Shown piece by piece: positions 55,615 through 63,574 of a DNA stretch of 64,000 nt (position 1 is its first letter; each line of letters begins with the position of its first letter). Source of the DNA: Ralstonia sp. A12. GTDB taxonomy: Bacteria > Pseudomonadota > Gammaproteobacteria > Burkholderiales > Burkholderiaceae. The notes under the pieces were generated by a model. The model was not told the origin of the DNA, ran no database searches, and was given only the letters and a program-made list of their open reading frames with translations. The DNA lies in NCBI RefSeq assembly GCF_000801955.1, contig NZ_JSZO01000014.1:1-64000 (forward strand). The letters run 5' to 3'. The position numbers were made by a program, and so were the translations under genes.

Positions 55615-56739
55615 TTGATCACCTGCCGTACGCCCCAGCTTGAGGTTCGCGTTGTCGATGGGAAGTCCGTCGCCTTCCTTTCCGGCGACTGGACCACGCT
55701 CGCATTGGCCGAGCGGGCGGGCGTGCGCAGCGCGCGCCAGCAGATCCGCGCCGGGCTGGACAACGCCAACGCGTGGTGCCTGACTGAAGTCGGTCGCATC
55801 GATCACTTTGGCGCGCAGCTCCTCTGGCGTGCCTGGGGCAACGCGTGGCCGGAGCACCTTGACGCCCGCCCCGACCAGCGCCGCATGATCGACCGCGTTG
55901 CCAAGCTCGACCCGGGCGGTTGGAAAAAGCGCTTGGCGCCGCGCATCAACCCGGTGGTGATCCTCGGCAACGGCATGTTCGATTTTTTCGACCACGCCCG
56001 CGACGGCGTCGCCATGGTCGGTCAGTTGATGTTCGACTTCGGGCGGTTCTTGCGCGCGCCGCATCTCGGCCCGTGGCGCGAGATCTCGGCCAACATCTAC
56101 AGCACCGGCTACAAGGCGCTGGGCATCACGGCGCTGGTGGGCTTCCTGATCGGCATCGTGCTGAGCTACCTGTCGGCCAACCAGTTGCGCGTGTTCGGGG
56201 CCAGCATCTTCATCGTCAACATCCTGGGCATGGCCATCATCCGCGAGTTGGGGCCGGTGCTGGCGGCCATCCTGGTGGCGGGGCGCTCGGGCTCGGCCAT
56301 CACCGCGCAGATTGGGGTCATGCGGGTGACCGAAGAACTTGACGCCATGCGCGTGATGGGTATCTCGCATGGCTTCCGGCTGATCCTGCCCAAGGTGATT
56401 GCGCTGGCGATTGCCATGCCGCTGCTGGTGGCGTGGACGGATCTGCTTGCGCTGGGCGGCGGCATTCTGGCCGCCAAGTTCCAGCTCGACATCAGCCCGA
56501 CGTATTTCATCTCCTCGCTGCCCGACGCGGTGCCGGTGGCCAACCTGTGGCTTGGCATCGGCAAGGGGGTCGTGTTTGGCATGCTGATTGCGCTGGTGGC
56601 GTGCCACTTCGGCCTGCGCATCCAGCCGAACACGCAGAGCCTGGGCGAGGGGACGACCACCTCGGTGGTGGTGTCGATCACCATCGTGATCCTGGCCGAC
56701 GCGGTGTTCGCCATCCTCTTCAAGGACGTCGGGATATGA
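55615..56739 (+). CDS. MCE-system ABC permease with N-terminal STAS-like domain
   Basis: The 374-residue protein is an MlaE-type permease (about residues 140-374) with conserved EISANIYSTGYKAL, AGRSGSAITAQIGVMRVTEELDAMRVMG and five or more helices. The first 100 residues (LEVRVVDGKSVAFLSGDWTTLALAERAG) resemble a STAS domain, the role played by separate MlaB in E. coli. I choose TTG 55615 as start because GGAG lies 9 bases upstream and no ATG fits. It overlaps the ATPase gene by 4 bases. Confidence 0.9.
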   Translation: MITCRTPQLEVRVVDGKSVAFLSGDWTTLALAERAGVRSARQQIRAGLDNANAWCLTEVGRIDHFGAQLLWRAWGNAWPEHLDARPDQRRMIDRVAKLDPGGWKKRLAPRINPVVILGNGMFDFFDHARDGVAMVGQLMFDFGRFLRAPHLGPWREISANIYSTGYKALGITALVGFLIGIVLSYLSANQLRVFGASIFIVNILGMAIIRELGPVLAAILVAGRSGSAITAQIGVMRVTEELDAMRVMGISHGFRLILPKVIALAIAMPLLVAWTDLLALGGGILAAKFQLDISPTYFISSLPDAVPVANLWLGIGKGVVFGMLIALVACHFGLRIQPNTQSLGEGTTTSVVVSITIVILADAVFAILFKDVGI

Positions 56740-57611
56740 CGCGCCCACGCCATCCTCAGCTTGACCACCCGGTCGCGCCGCCCCTCACGCCTGCACGCGA
56801 GCGCGTGATCCAGGTGCGCAGCGTCACCAAGCGCTATGGCAAGGTGACGGTGCTCGACAACATCGATCTGGACGTGTTTCGCGGCGAGGTGCTTTCCATT
56901 GTGGGCGGCTCGGGCAGTGGCAAGACCACGCTGCTGCGCCAGGTGGTCGGGCTGGAGAAGCCCACCTCAGGCACGATCCACATCTTTGGCGAAGAGCTGA
57001 CCTGCCAGGTCGGCAACGATCTGCAGTCGATGCGCAACCGCTGGGGCATGCAGTTCCAGCACGGCGCGCTGTTCTCGGCACTGTCCGTGATCGACAACGT
57101 GGCGTTGCCGATGCGCGAACTGCGCACCTTGCCCGACGCGTTCATCCAGCGCGTGGCGATGCTCAAGCTGCAGATGGTTGGGCTCAAATCGACCGACGCC
57201 GACAAGATGCCGTCGGACCTGTCGGGCGGCATGATCAAGCGCGTGGCGCTGGCACGGGCGCTGTCGCTGGAGCCGGAGCTCGTCTTCTTGGATGAGCCCA
57301 CCGCCGGCCTGGACCCGCGCGCTTCTGACGACTACGTCGCCCTCATCCGCGAGCTGCGCCAGGAGCTGGGCCTGACCGTGGTGATGGTGACGCATGACCT
57401 GGATACGCTGGTGGCGCTGTCCGACCGCATTGCCGTGCTGGCCGACCGCAAGGTGCTGGCGGCCAAGCCGGTGGAACAGATCATTCAGATCGACCACCCG
57501 TTCATCAAGGAGTACTTCCTGGGTGAACGGGGCAAACGGGCCCTGATGGCATTGGGCCCTGAGATGACGGAAGCGGTGGCCGCCGCCTCGCTTTCGACGC
57601 AGGAGGATTGA
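56736..57611 (+). CDS. MCE-system ABC transporter ATPase
   Basis: The 291-residue ATPase has Walker A GGSGSGKTTLL, the Q-loop region, signature LSGGMIKRVALARAL, Walker B LVFLDEPTAGLDP and switch His in MVTHDLDTL. The LSGGM variant and the DPRASDDYVALIREL segment are as in MlaF. An extra Pro-rich N-terminal arm of about 25 residues precedes the domain. It is coupled to both neighbours by overlaps (ATGA at the start, TGATG at the end). Confidence 0.93.
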   Translation: MTRPRHPQLDHPVAPPLTPARERVIQVRSVTKRYGKVTVLDNIDLDVFRGEVLSIVGGSGSGKTTLLRQVVGLEKPTSGTIHIFGEELTCQVGNDLQSMRNRWGMQFQHGALFSALSVIDNVALPMRELRTLPDAFIQRVAMLKLQMVGLKSTDADKMPSDLSGGMIKRVALARALSLEPELVFLDEPTAGLDPRASDDYVALIRELRQELGLTVVMVTHDLDTLVALSDRIAVLADRKVLAAKPVEQIIQIDHPFIKEYFLGERGKRALMALGPEMTEAVAAASLSTQED

Positions 57612-58570
57612 TGGAAAACAAAGCCCACGCATTCCTGGCCGGGCTGTTCACGATCGGGCTGGTGATCTTCATCGCGCTGGCGGTCGTGTGGTTCAACCGA
57701 GACCAGACCGTGCGCCTGCCGTACGACGTGGTCACGCGCTCGACCGTCAACGGGCTGAACCCGCAGGCCGCCGTGAAGTACCGCGGCCTGGATGTCGGCA
57801 AAGTCGACAGCATCCGCTTTGACGACAAGGTGCCGGGGCAGATCGTGGTGCGCGTGCTGGTCGACAAGGACGCGCCGATCACCACCACCACCTACGGCCG
57901 CCTGGCCTACCAGGGTGTGACCGGTCTCGCTTACGTGCAGCTCGACGACCGCGGCTTTGACAACAGCAAGCGCACGCCCAACCCAGAGCACCTCGCAACG
58001 TCGGCCAAGGAGCCGGCGCGCATCCGCATGGAAGCGGGTTTCCTGGACGAGCTGGACAAGCGCGGCGACCAGATGCTCTCCAAGCTCGACCAGACGCTGA
58101 GCTCGCTGTCGATCATGTTTGATGACGAGCACCGCCAGCAGCTCACCAATACGATGCAGTCGTTCCAGAAGACGATGGACGCCTACAGCACGCTCGCGCA
58201 GCAGGCGGAGCCGACCATGCGCAAGTTGCCGCAGATTGCCGACAACCTGGACGCGACGATCACCTCCACGCGCAAGCTGTCGCAAGCGCTGTCCGACCCC
58301 AAGGGGCCGCTGCTGACGACGATTTCCGGCGCCGGCTCAGACCTGGCCACCGCCACGCAGTCGATGCAATCGGCTGCCAACGTGCTGACATATGAGACGC
58401 TGCCGCAGCTCAACGGCTTCGCGCGTGAGGCCCGCCAGGCCGTGCGCGGCTTTGACAACGCCGTGACGAGCTTCAACGCCCGGCCGCAGAGCGTGCTGTT
58501 TGGCCCGGCCCCCGGTTCGCCCGGCCCTGGCGAGACCGGTTTTACGGCGCCCGCTGCCCGCCAGCCCTGA
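57611..58570 (+). CDS. MlaD/MCE-domain lipid-transport protein
   Basis: The 319-residue protein has one N-terminal membrane helix (AFLAGLFTIGLVIFIALAVVWF), an MCE domain (about 40-120, VNGLNPQAAVKYRGLDVGKVDSIRFD) and a long C-terminal helical tail (about 140-270) ending in a Pro-rich stretch. The tail makes it longer than MlaD (about 180) and more like PqiB/LetB-style or Mycobacterium Mce proteins that form tunnels. It presumably carries lipids between membranes with the ABC partners. Confidence 0.92.
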   Translation: MENKAHAFLAGLFTIGLVIFIALAVVWFNRDQTVRLPYDVVTRSTVNGLNPQAAVKYRGLDVGKVDSIRFDDKVPGQIVVRVLVDKDAPITTTTYGRLAYQGVTGLAYVQLDDRGFDNSKRTPNPEHLATSAKEPARIRMEAGFLDELDKRGDQMLSKLDQTLSSLSIMFDDEHRQQLTNTMQSFQKTMDAYSTLAQQAEPTMRKLPQIADNLDATITSTRKLSQALSDPKGPLLTTISGAGSDLATATQSMQSAANVLTYETLPQLNGFAREARQAVRGFDNAVTSFNARPQSVLFGPAPGSPGPGETGFTAPAARQP

Positions 58571-58579
58571 GGAGAATCC

Positions 58580-59236
58580 ATGCCGAAGTTGTCTGCTGTT
58601 CTGCGTCACCCACTCCGCCGCGCGCTTGCACTGTCCGCCCTGGTGGCGCTGGCCGCGTGCTCCAGCGCACCGACTGCGCCCACCGCGCTCTACGATTTCG
58701 GCCTCGCCCCCACCGCCGCGAGCGGCGCGCGCCTGCCGACTGCGCTGCGTGTGGCCGAGGTGGCCGGCCCAGGCTGGATGGACGGCAATGCCATCTACTA
58801 CCGCCTCGCCTATGCACAGGGCCAGCGCACCGACGCCTATGCCAACAGCCGCTGGGTGGAATCGCCCGTGAACCTGTTCGACGCACGCTTGCGCAACGCG
58901 GCGGCCGCACGCGGCCAGGTGGTCGGCTACGCCGGGCAGGATGTGCCGATGCTGCGTGTCGAACTGGTCGACTTCTCGCAGGTGTTCGACCAGCCGGGCG
59001 CGAGCCGGGGCGTGGTGCGCCTGCGGGCGACGGTCCTCCAGTCGCGCGTGGTGGTCGATCAGCGTGTGGTGCAGGCCGATGCACCGGCCCCGAGTGCCGA
59101 TGCGGCAGGCGGCGTGGCGGCGCTCACGCTGGCGTCCGACCGCGCCATCGGCGAGGTGCTGGACTGGGTGGCGGGGTTGCCGCTGGCTGCCCGCCATCCG
59201 ACTGCGGCGTCGCAGCCGGCTGTGCGCCCGCGCTGA
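58580..59236 (+). CDS. ABC-type transport auxiliary lipoprotein, PqiC-like
   Basis: The 218-residue protein has a lipoprotein signal with lipobox LAAC (C27), then ALYDFGL and LRVAEVAGPGWMDGNAIYYRLAY, typical of the LptE/PqiC-like auxiliary family. It should sit in the outer membrane and receive lipids from the MCE tunnel. GAGGAGAA lies before ATG 58580. It completes the four-gene transporter: permease, ATPase, MCE protein, lipoprotein. Confidence 0.9.
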   Translation: MPKLSAVLRHPLRRALALSALVALAACSSAPTAPTALYDFGLAPTAASGARLPTALRVAEVAGPGWMDGNAIYYRLAYAQGQRTDAYANSRWVESPVNLFDARLRNAAAARGQVVGYAGQDVPMLRVELVDFSQVFDQPGASRGVVRLRATVLQSRVVVDQRVVQADAPAPSADAAGGVAALTLASDRAIGEVLDWVAGLPLAARHPTAASQPAVRPR

Positions 59237-59333
59237 CCCTCCACCGGAAGAGGGAACCGTCCGCGTCCGGCGGCGTCGGACGGTATGATGGGCAACACTC
59301 AAGTCTGCCCCAGTTTGACTGCAGCTCCCGCCG

Positions 59334-60524
59334 GTGCCGGACCTCCACACACAACCTTCCACGCCTACCCCGCATCGCCACTCGCCGCTCGCACGCGCTG
59401 GGCTGGCCTGTTTCGTCTTCCTGGTGGTCTATGCGAGTCTGTATCCGTTCGCGGGCTGGACGGACGCGGGCATCTCGCCGTTTGCGTATCTGACCGCGCC
59501 GCTGCCGCGTTACAACACCGTCTTCGACGTGGTGACCAACGTGTGGGGCTACATGCCGCTGGGCATGCTGACGGTGCTGGCGCTGCATCCGCGCATCACG
59601 GGCTGGCGCGCGGTGCTGATCGCGCTGGTGGCCGGGCTGCTGCTCTCCGGCGCCATGGAGGCGCTCCAGACCTATCTGCCAACGCGCGTGGCGTCCAACG
59701 TGGATCTGGCGACCAACACGCTGGGCGCACTGCTGGGTGCGATCGTCATGGCGCCGTTCTCGGCGCGGCTGATCGACCGGGGTAGCCTGCGCATTCTGCG
59801 CAACCGCTGGTTCGAGCCGCACGCCACCTTTGGGATCCTGCTGCTGTTGCTGTGGCCGTTCGCGCAGATCTTTCCGCAGGAGTTCCTCTTCAGCATGGGC
59901 GGGGTGATCCGCAGCATCGTGCTGGACCCATCGCCGGATGCGTTTCTGACCAGCGTCATCAACAGCTGGTTTCCGGAGTTGTTCGACTGGCATGACCGGC
60001 TGCAGGCGCATCCCGAGGCGCTGCAGCGCCAGGAATTGCTGGAAGCGCTGATCACCGCCTGTAGCTGGATCGGCACCGGGCTGCTGGCCACCATGGCCAT
60101 GCGCCGTGGTGCACCGGTGCTGCGCCTGCTGACCGCGCTGCTGGCGAGTGCATTGCTGCTGAAGGCCGGGGCGACGCTGCTGCAGTTTCCGCTGGCCGGC
60201 GCGTGGGATTGGCTCTCGTCCGGCGCGCGCTTTGGGCTGGTGGTGGGCTCGCTCGTGCTGGTGCTGCTGGTGCGCCTGCCGCGCTGGCTGCGCGGCGCGC
60301 TGGCGATGACGCTGCTGATCGCGCTGATTCTCCTGTCCAACGTGTTGCCGCCGAGCCCGTACTCGTGGGTGTCGGCACAAAGCTGGCGGCTTGGGCGCTT
60401 CGTCCATTTCAACAGCCTGTCGCAATGGATCGGCTGGCTGTGGCCGTTCCTCGGCCTCGGCTATCTCGCCTGGCGGGCCGAGCAGACCCAACTGCTGCGG
60501 CGCGCCAACCGGCGTCCGGACTGA
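59334..60524 (+). CDS. VanZ-family membrane protein
   Basis: The 396-residue protein has about nine hydrophobic segments. The first 130 residues match VanZ: YASLYPFAGWTD, VVTNVWGYMPLGML, SGAMEALQTYLPTRVASNVDLATNTLGALLG. The rest is a further membrane part with SGARFGLVVGSLVLVLLV. VanZ proteins affect teicoplanin resistance in Gram-positives; the role in this group is unknown. The start is a GTG at 59334 with a weak ribosome site, so it is uncertain. It lies about 100 bp after the MCE lipoprotein gene. Confidence 0.83.
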   Translation: MPDLHTQPSTPTPHRHSPLARAGLACFVFLVVYASLYPFAGWTDAGISPFAYLTAPLPRYNTVFDVVTNVWGYMPLGMLTVLALHPRITGWRAVLIALVAGLLLSGAMEALQTYLPTRVASNVDLATNTLGALLGAIVMAPFSARLIDRGSLRILRNRWFEPHATFGILLLLLWPFAQIFPQEFLFSMGGVIRSIVLDPSPDAFLTSVINSWFPELFDWHDRLQAHPEALQRQELLEALITACSWIGTGLLATMAMRRGAPVLRLLTALLASALLLKAGATLLQFPLAGAWDWLSSGARFGLVVGSLVLVLLVRLPRWLRGALAMTLLIALILLSNVLPPSPYSWVSAQSWRLGRFVHFNSLSQWIGWLWPFLGLGYLAWRAEQTQLLRRANRRPD

Positions 60525-60655
60525 CCTCTCATCCATTTGCGTGATGGCGTGCGCCGCCGTCACGTGGCCGACACGATTCCTTTCTACCTTAGCGCCTGTT
60601 GAGTGACAGGCGCGCGCTGTATGCGCAGGCCGCCGGTGTCATCTGGAGGTCATCC

Positions 60656-60901
60656 GTGTGTGCACCCGTGTACGCGATCAGCGTTGCCAGTCGACCGTTC
60701 TTCCGCCCAGCGATGTTGGCTGCGGCGGCGCTCGCCGTTGGGCTGGCCGGCTGCGATGCCGCTGATCCGCATGTGCCCGCCGTGGTGCGGGCGCCGGCTT
60801 CCACGTTGCCTCCGTCCCCGTCTTCCACGCAGGCTGCCGCCGCTTTGCCCGCCGTGCGGCGCGATGGCCTGGCCCCACCCGTAATGCATACCGTCGACTG
60901 A
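60656..60901 (+). CDS. Small putative lipoprotein upstream of plcN
   Basis: The GTG at 60656 has GGAGGT 6 bases upstream and opens an 81-residue frame. Residues 14-33 are basic then hydrophobic (SRPFFRPAMLAAAALAVG) ending in lipobox LAGC (Cys 34). The mature part is a short Pro/Ala/Ser-rich chain without a domain (PAVVRAPASTLPPSPSS). An inner ATG at 60713 would give a 62-residue form with a tighter signal. I do not recognise a family. It lies 70 bp before plcN. Confidence 0.6.
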   Translation: MCAPVYAISVASRPFFRPAMLAAAALAVGLAGCDAADPHVPAVVRAPASTLPPSPSSTQAAAALPAVRRDGLAPPVMHTVD

Positions 60902-60971
60902 CGCCCCAGTCAGTCAGGCGCTGCCCCGTGTTGTTCCCCCCACCCCCCAACACAGACAACAGGTAGAGAAC

Positions 60972-63086
60972 ATGACCTCCAAGAGCCGCCGTGGTTTTCT
61001 CCGTTCCGCCGCCCAATTGGCTGCTGCATCCGCAGCCATGGGCGCGGTGCCCGAAGGCATTCGCCAGGCGCTGGCGATTCCCGCCCATAACGCGCACCGC
61101 AATATCGAGGACGTGCAGCACATCGTGATCCTCATGCAGGAGAACCGCTCGTTCGACCACTACTTCGGCACGCTCAAGGGCGTGCGCGGGTACGGCGATA
61201 CGCGCACCGTCACGCTGCCCACCGGCAAGAGTGTGTGGCACCAGCCGCTGGTCGGCGCGGTGGGCGAGGTGCTGCCGTTCCGCCCGAGCGCGCCGGATCT
61301 GGGCCTGCAGTTCCTGCAAGACCTGCCGCACGGCTGGAACGACACGCACGCCGCCGTCAATGGCGGCCGCTACGACGGCTGGGTCCCGCACAAGGGCACC
61401 ACCACGATGGCCTACCTGACGCGCCAGGACATTCCGTTCCACTACGCGCTGGCGGATGCCTTCACCATCTGCGACGCCTACCACTGCTCCACGCCCACCT
61501 CGACCGACCCGAACCGCTACTACATGTGGACGGGCTATGTCGGCAACGACAACGTGGGCGGCGGCCCGGTGATCGACAACGCGGAAGCCGGCTACGGCTG
61601 GTCGACGTATCCGGAGGTGCTGGAAGCTGCCGGCATCTCGTGGAAGATCTACCAGGACATCGGCACCGGCCTGAACGCCGCCGGCTCGTGGGGCTGGACG
61701 AGCGACGCCTACATCGGCAACTACGGCGACAACTCGCTGCTGTACTTCACGCAGTACCAGAACGCGCAGCCGGGTACCCCGCTGTACGACAAGGCCCGCA
61801 CCGGCACCAACGTGTCGGCCGGCGATGGCTACTTCGACGTGCTCAAGCGCGACGTGCAGAACGGTACGCTGCCGCAGGTGTCGTGGATTGCCGCACCGGA
61901 AGCCTTCTCCGAGCACCCGAACTGGCCGGCCAACTACGGCGCGTGGTACATCGACCAGGTGCTGCAGATCCTCACCTCCAACCCCGAGGTGTGGAGCAAG
62001 ACCGCGGTGTTCATCACCTACGATGAGAACGACGGCTTCTTCGACCACCTCGTGCCGGCTTTTGCCGCATCCGGCAGCGCGGGCAGCAATGGCTTGTCAA
62101 CGGTCGACACCACGGGCGAATACTTCCCGGGCAACAGCAAGTACGGTGCGGGCAGCTATGGCCTGGGCGTGCGTGTGCCGATGCTGGTGGTGTCGCCGTG
62201 GTCCAAGGGCGGCTTCGTCTGCTCGGAAACCTTCGACCACACGTCGATCATCCGCTTCATCGAGCAGCGCTATGCGCGCACGCACAACGTCAAGTCGCCG
62301 AACATCTCGAAGTGGCGCCGTGCGGTGTGCGGTGATCTGACGTCCGCGTTCAACTTCGCGACGCCCAACGAGGTGGTGCCCACGCTGCCGAGCACCACCG
62401 CCTACGTGCCGAAGGACAAGCTGCGCCACGCCAACTACGTTCCGCTGCCGCCGCTGGTGCAGGCGGTGCCCAAGCAGGAGAGCGGTGTGCGTCCGGCGCG
62501 TGCGCTGCCTTACGAGCTGTTCGTGCGCGGCCGCCACGACGAGGCCGCTGCCAAGTTCCAACTGGACTTCGTCAACACGGGCGACGTGGGTGCGGCCTTC
62601 CTCGTCTACACCGCCGGCAGCGTGGATGCACCGCGCACCTACACGGTGGAAGCCGGCAAGCGCCTGTCGGACAAACTGCCCGTAGGCGCCGGTGGCGCGT
62701 ACGACTTCACGGTGCATGGCCCGAACGGTTTCCTGCGCCGCTTTGTCGGCAAGCTCACGCTGTCGGGCCTGCTGCATCCGCATGGCCGCCGCGCGCTGGA
62801 AGTGAAGGAGGGCTACGACGTGGCTAACGGCAACCTGGAGCTGCGCCTGATCAACCACGGCCGCGCGCACACGACGTTCACGGTCAAGAACGCCTACACG
62901 GGCGAGAGCGTGCAGCGCGAAGTGCGCGGCGGTGACGATGCCTCGGTGTACCTGGACCTGCGCGGCCAGCACGCCTGGTACGACCTGACCGTCACGGCCA
63001 GCACCGACGCCGGCTTCCAGCGACGCCTGGCCGGCCACGTGGAGACGGATCGCCCGAGCGCGTCGGATCCGGCACTGGGCGCCTAA
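60972..63086 (+). CDS. plcN: Phosphocholine-specific phospholipase C, non-hemolytic type
   Basis: The 704-residue enzyme cleaves phosphatidylcholine outside the cytoplasm. The Tat signal is SRRGFLRSAAQLAAASAAMG. The acid-phosphatase-like catalytic domain (about 45-480) starts with IVILMQENRSFDHYFGTLKGVRGYGD and contains DAYHCSTPTSTDPNRYYMWTG and ITYDENDGFFDHLVPA. Two C-terminal DUF756 domains follow (about 510-700, YELFVRGRHDEAAAKFQLDF and LEVKEGYDVANGNLELRLIN). Length and layout match Pseudomonas PlcN/PlcH-type enzymes. No PlcR chaperone gene is near. A strong hairpin ends the transcript. Confidence 0.95.
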   Translation: MTSKSRRGFLRSAAQLAAASAAMGAVPEGIRQALAIPAHNAHRNIEDVQHIVILMQENRSFDHYFGTLKGVRGYGDTRTVTLPTGKSVWHQPLVGAVGEVLPFRPSAPDLGLQFLQDLPHGWNDTHAAVNGGRYDGWVPHKGTTTMAYLTRQDIPFHYALADAFTICDAYHCSTPTSTDPNRYYMWTGYVGNDNVGGGPVIDNAEAGYGWSTYPEVLEAAGISWKIYQDIGTGLNAAGSWGWTSDAYIGNYGDNSLLYFTQYQNAQPGTPLYDKARTGTNVSAGDGYFDVLKRDVQNGTLPQVSWIAAPEAFSEHPNWPANYGAWYIDQVLQILTSNPEVWSKTAVFITYDENDGFFDHLVPAFAASGSAGSNGLSTVDTTGEYFPGNSKYGAGSYGLGVRVPMLVVSPWSKGGFVCSETFDHTSIIRFIEQRYARTHNVKSPNISKWRRAVCGDLTSAFNFATPNEVVPTLPSTTAYVPKDKLRHANYVPLPPLVQAVPKQESGVRPARALPYELFVRGRHDEAAAKFQLDFVNTGDVGAAFLVYTAGSVDAPRTYTVEAGKRLSDKLPVGAGGAYDFTVHGPNGFLRRFVGKLTLSGLLHPHGRRALEVKEGYDVANGNLELRLINHGRAHTTFTVKNAYTGESVQREVRGGDDASVYLDLRGQHAWYDLTVTASTDAGFQRRLAGHVETDRPSASDPALGA

Positions 63087-63113
63087 GAAGAAACACCGGC
63101 AGCACCCAAGCAA

Positions 63114-63147
63114 AACGGCCCGCTGACAGTCACGTCAGCGGGCCGTT
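63114..63147. terminator. Bidirectional terminator hairpin between plcN and the small membrane peptide gene
   Basis: AACGGCCCGCTGAC (63114-63127) and GTCAGCGGGCCGTT (63134-63147) form a perfect 14-bp stem. On the minus strand it is followed by TTTTGC and on the plus strand by TTCTTCC, so it can serve the two convergent genes. Confidence 0.85.
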
Positions 63148-63164
63148 CTTCCATGGCGGCGCGA

Positions 63165-63275
63165 TCAGAGTTGTCGCGTGTACGTACGCGCCTGATACAG
63201 CGCCAGCGCGCTCAACCCGACGATCATCACGATCGCCAGCACGTCGGCAAACGGGTAGCCCCAGTAGCTCGTCAT
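63165..63275 (-). CDS. 36-residue single-pass membrane peptide
   Basis: The product is 36 residues long: a short polar start (MTSYWGYPFAD), one membrane helix (VLAIVMIVGLSALALY) and a basic tail (QARTYTRQL). Its ATG overlaps the stop of the winged-helix gene by 4 bases (ATGA), and AAGGAGA lies upstream, which argues for a real gene. No family is recognised. Such small peptides often sit beside a transporter as regulators or stabilisers; that is inference from the neighbours. Confidence 0.68.
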   Translation of the reverse strand: MTSYWGYPFADVLAIVMIVGLSALALYQARTYTRQL

Positions 63276-63574
63276 TGCGTGGTCTCCTTCGGTTCGACGT
63301 CGATCAGGCCAGTGTCCGCCATGCGTTGGCGGCCGAACTCGGTGATGGTGTAGCGGAAGTGCATCTTGCCGGTGGCTTCGTCCAGCATGTCGTCCGGCGT
63401 CTGCACCAAGCCACCGGAGTACAGGTCGGCCAGGATGGCGCGGATGCTGCCTGTCCAGTAGTCGTCTTCGGGTTTGCCGTATTCGATGCAGGTGCGGTGG
63501 GCGATGTCGCCGTCCCACAGGCCGTCGCCGTCGGCCAACAGTTGCAGGATGTAGCCCTTCATGTGCAGCTTCAT
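63272..63574 (-). CDS. PadR-like winged-helix protein
   Basis: The 100-residue protein has the PadR-type pattern: MKGYILQLLADGDGLWDGDIA, then WTGSIRAILADLYSGGLVQTPDD (recognition helix region) and the wing HFRYTITEFGRQRMADTG. It lacks the long C-terminal dimerisation helices of full PadR proteins. It is likely a DNA-binding regulator of its own operon. Both ends overlap the neighbouring genes by 4 bases (ATGA), a tight coupling. Confidence 0.75.
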   Translation of the reverse strand: MKLHMKGYILQLLADGDGLWDGDIAHRTCIEYGKPEDDYWTGSIRAILADLYSGGLVQTPDDMLDEATGKMHFRYTITEFGRQRMADTGLIDVEPKETTQ

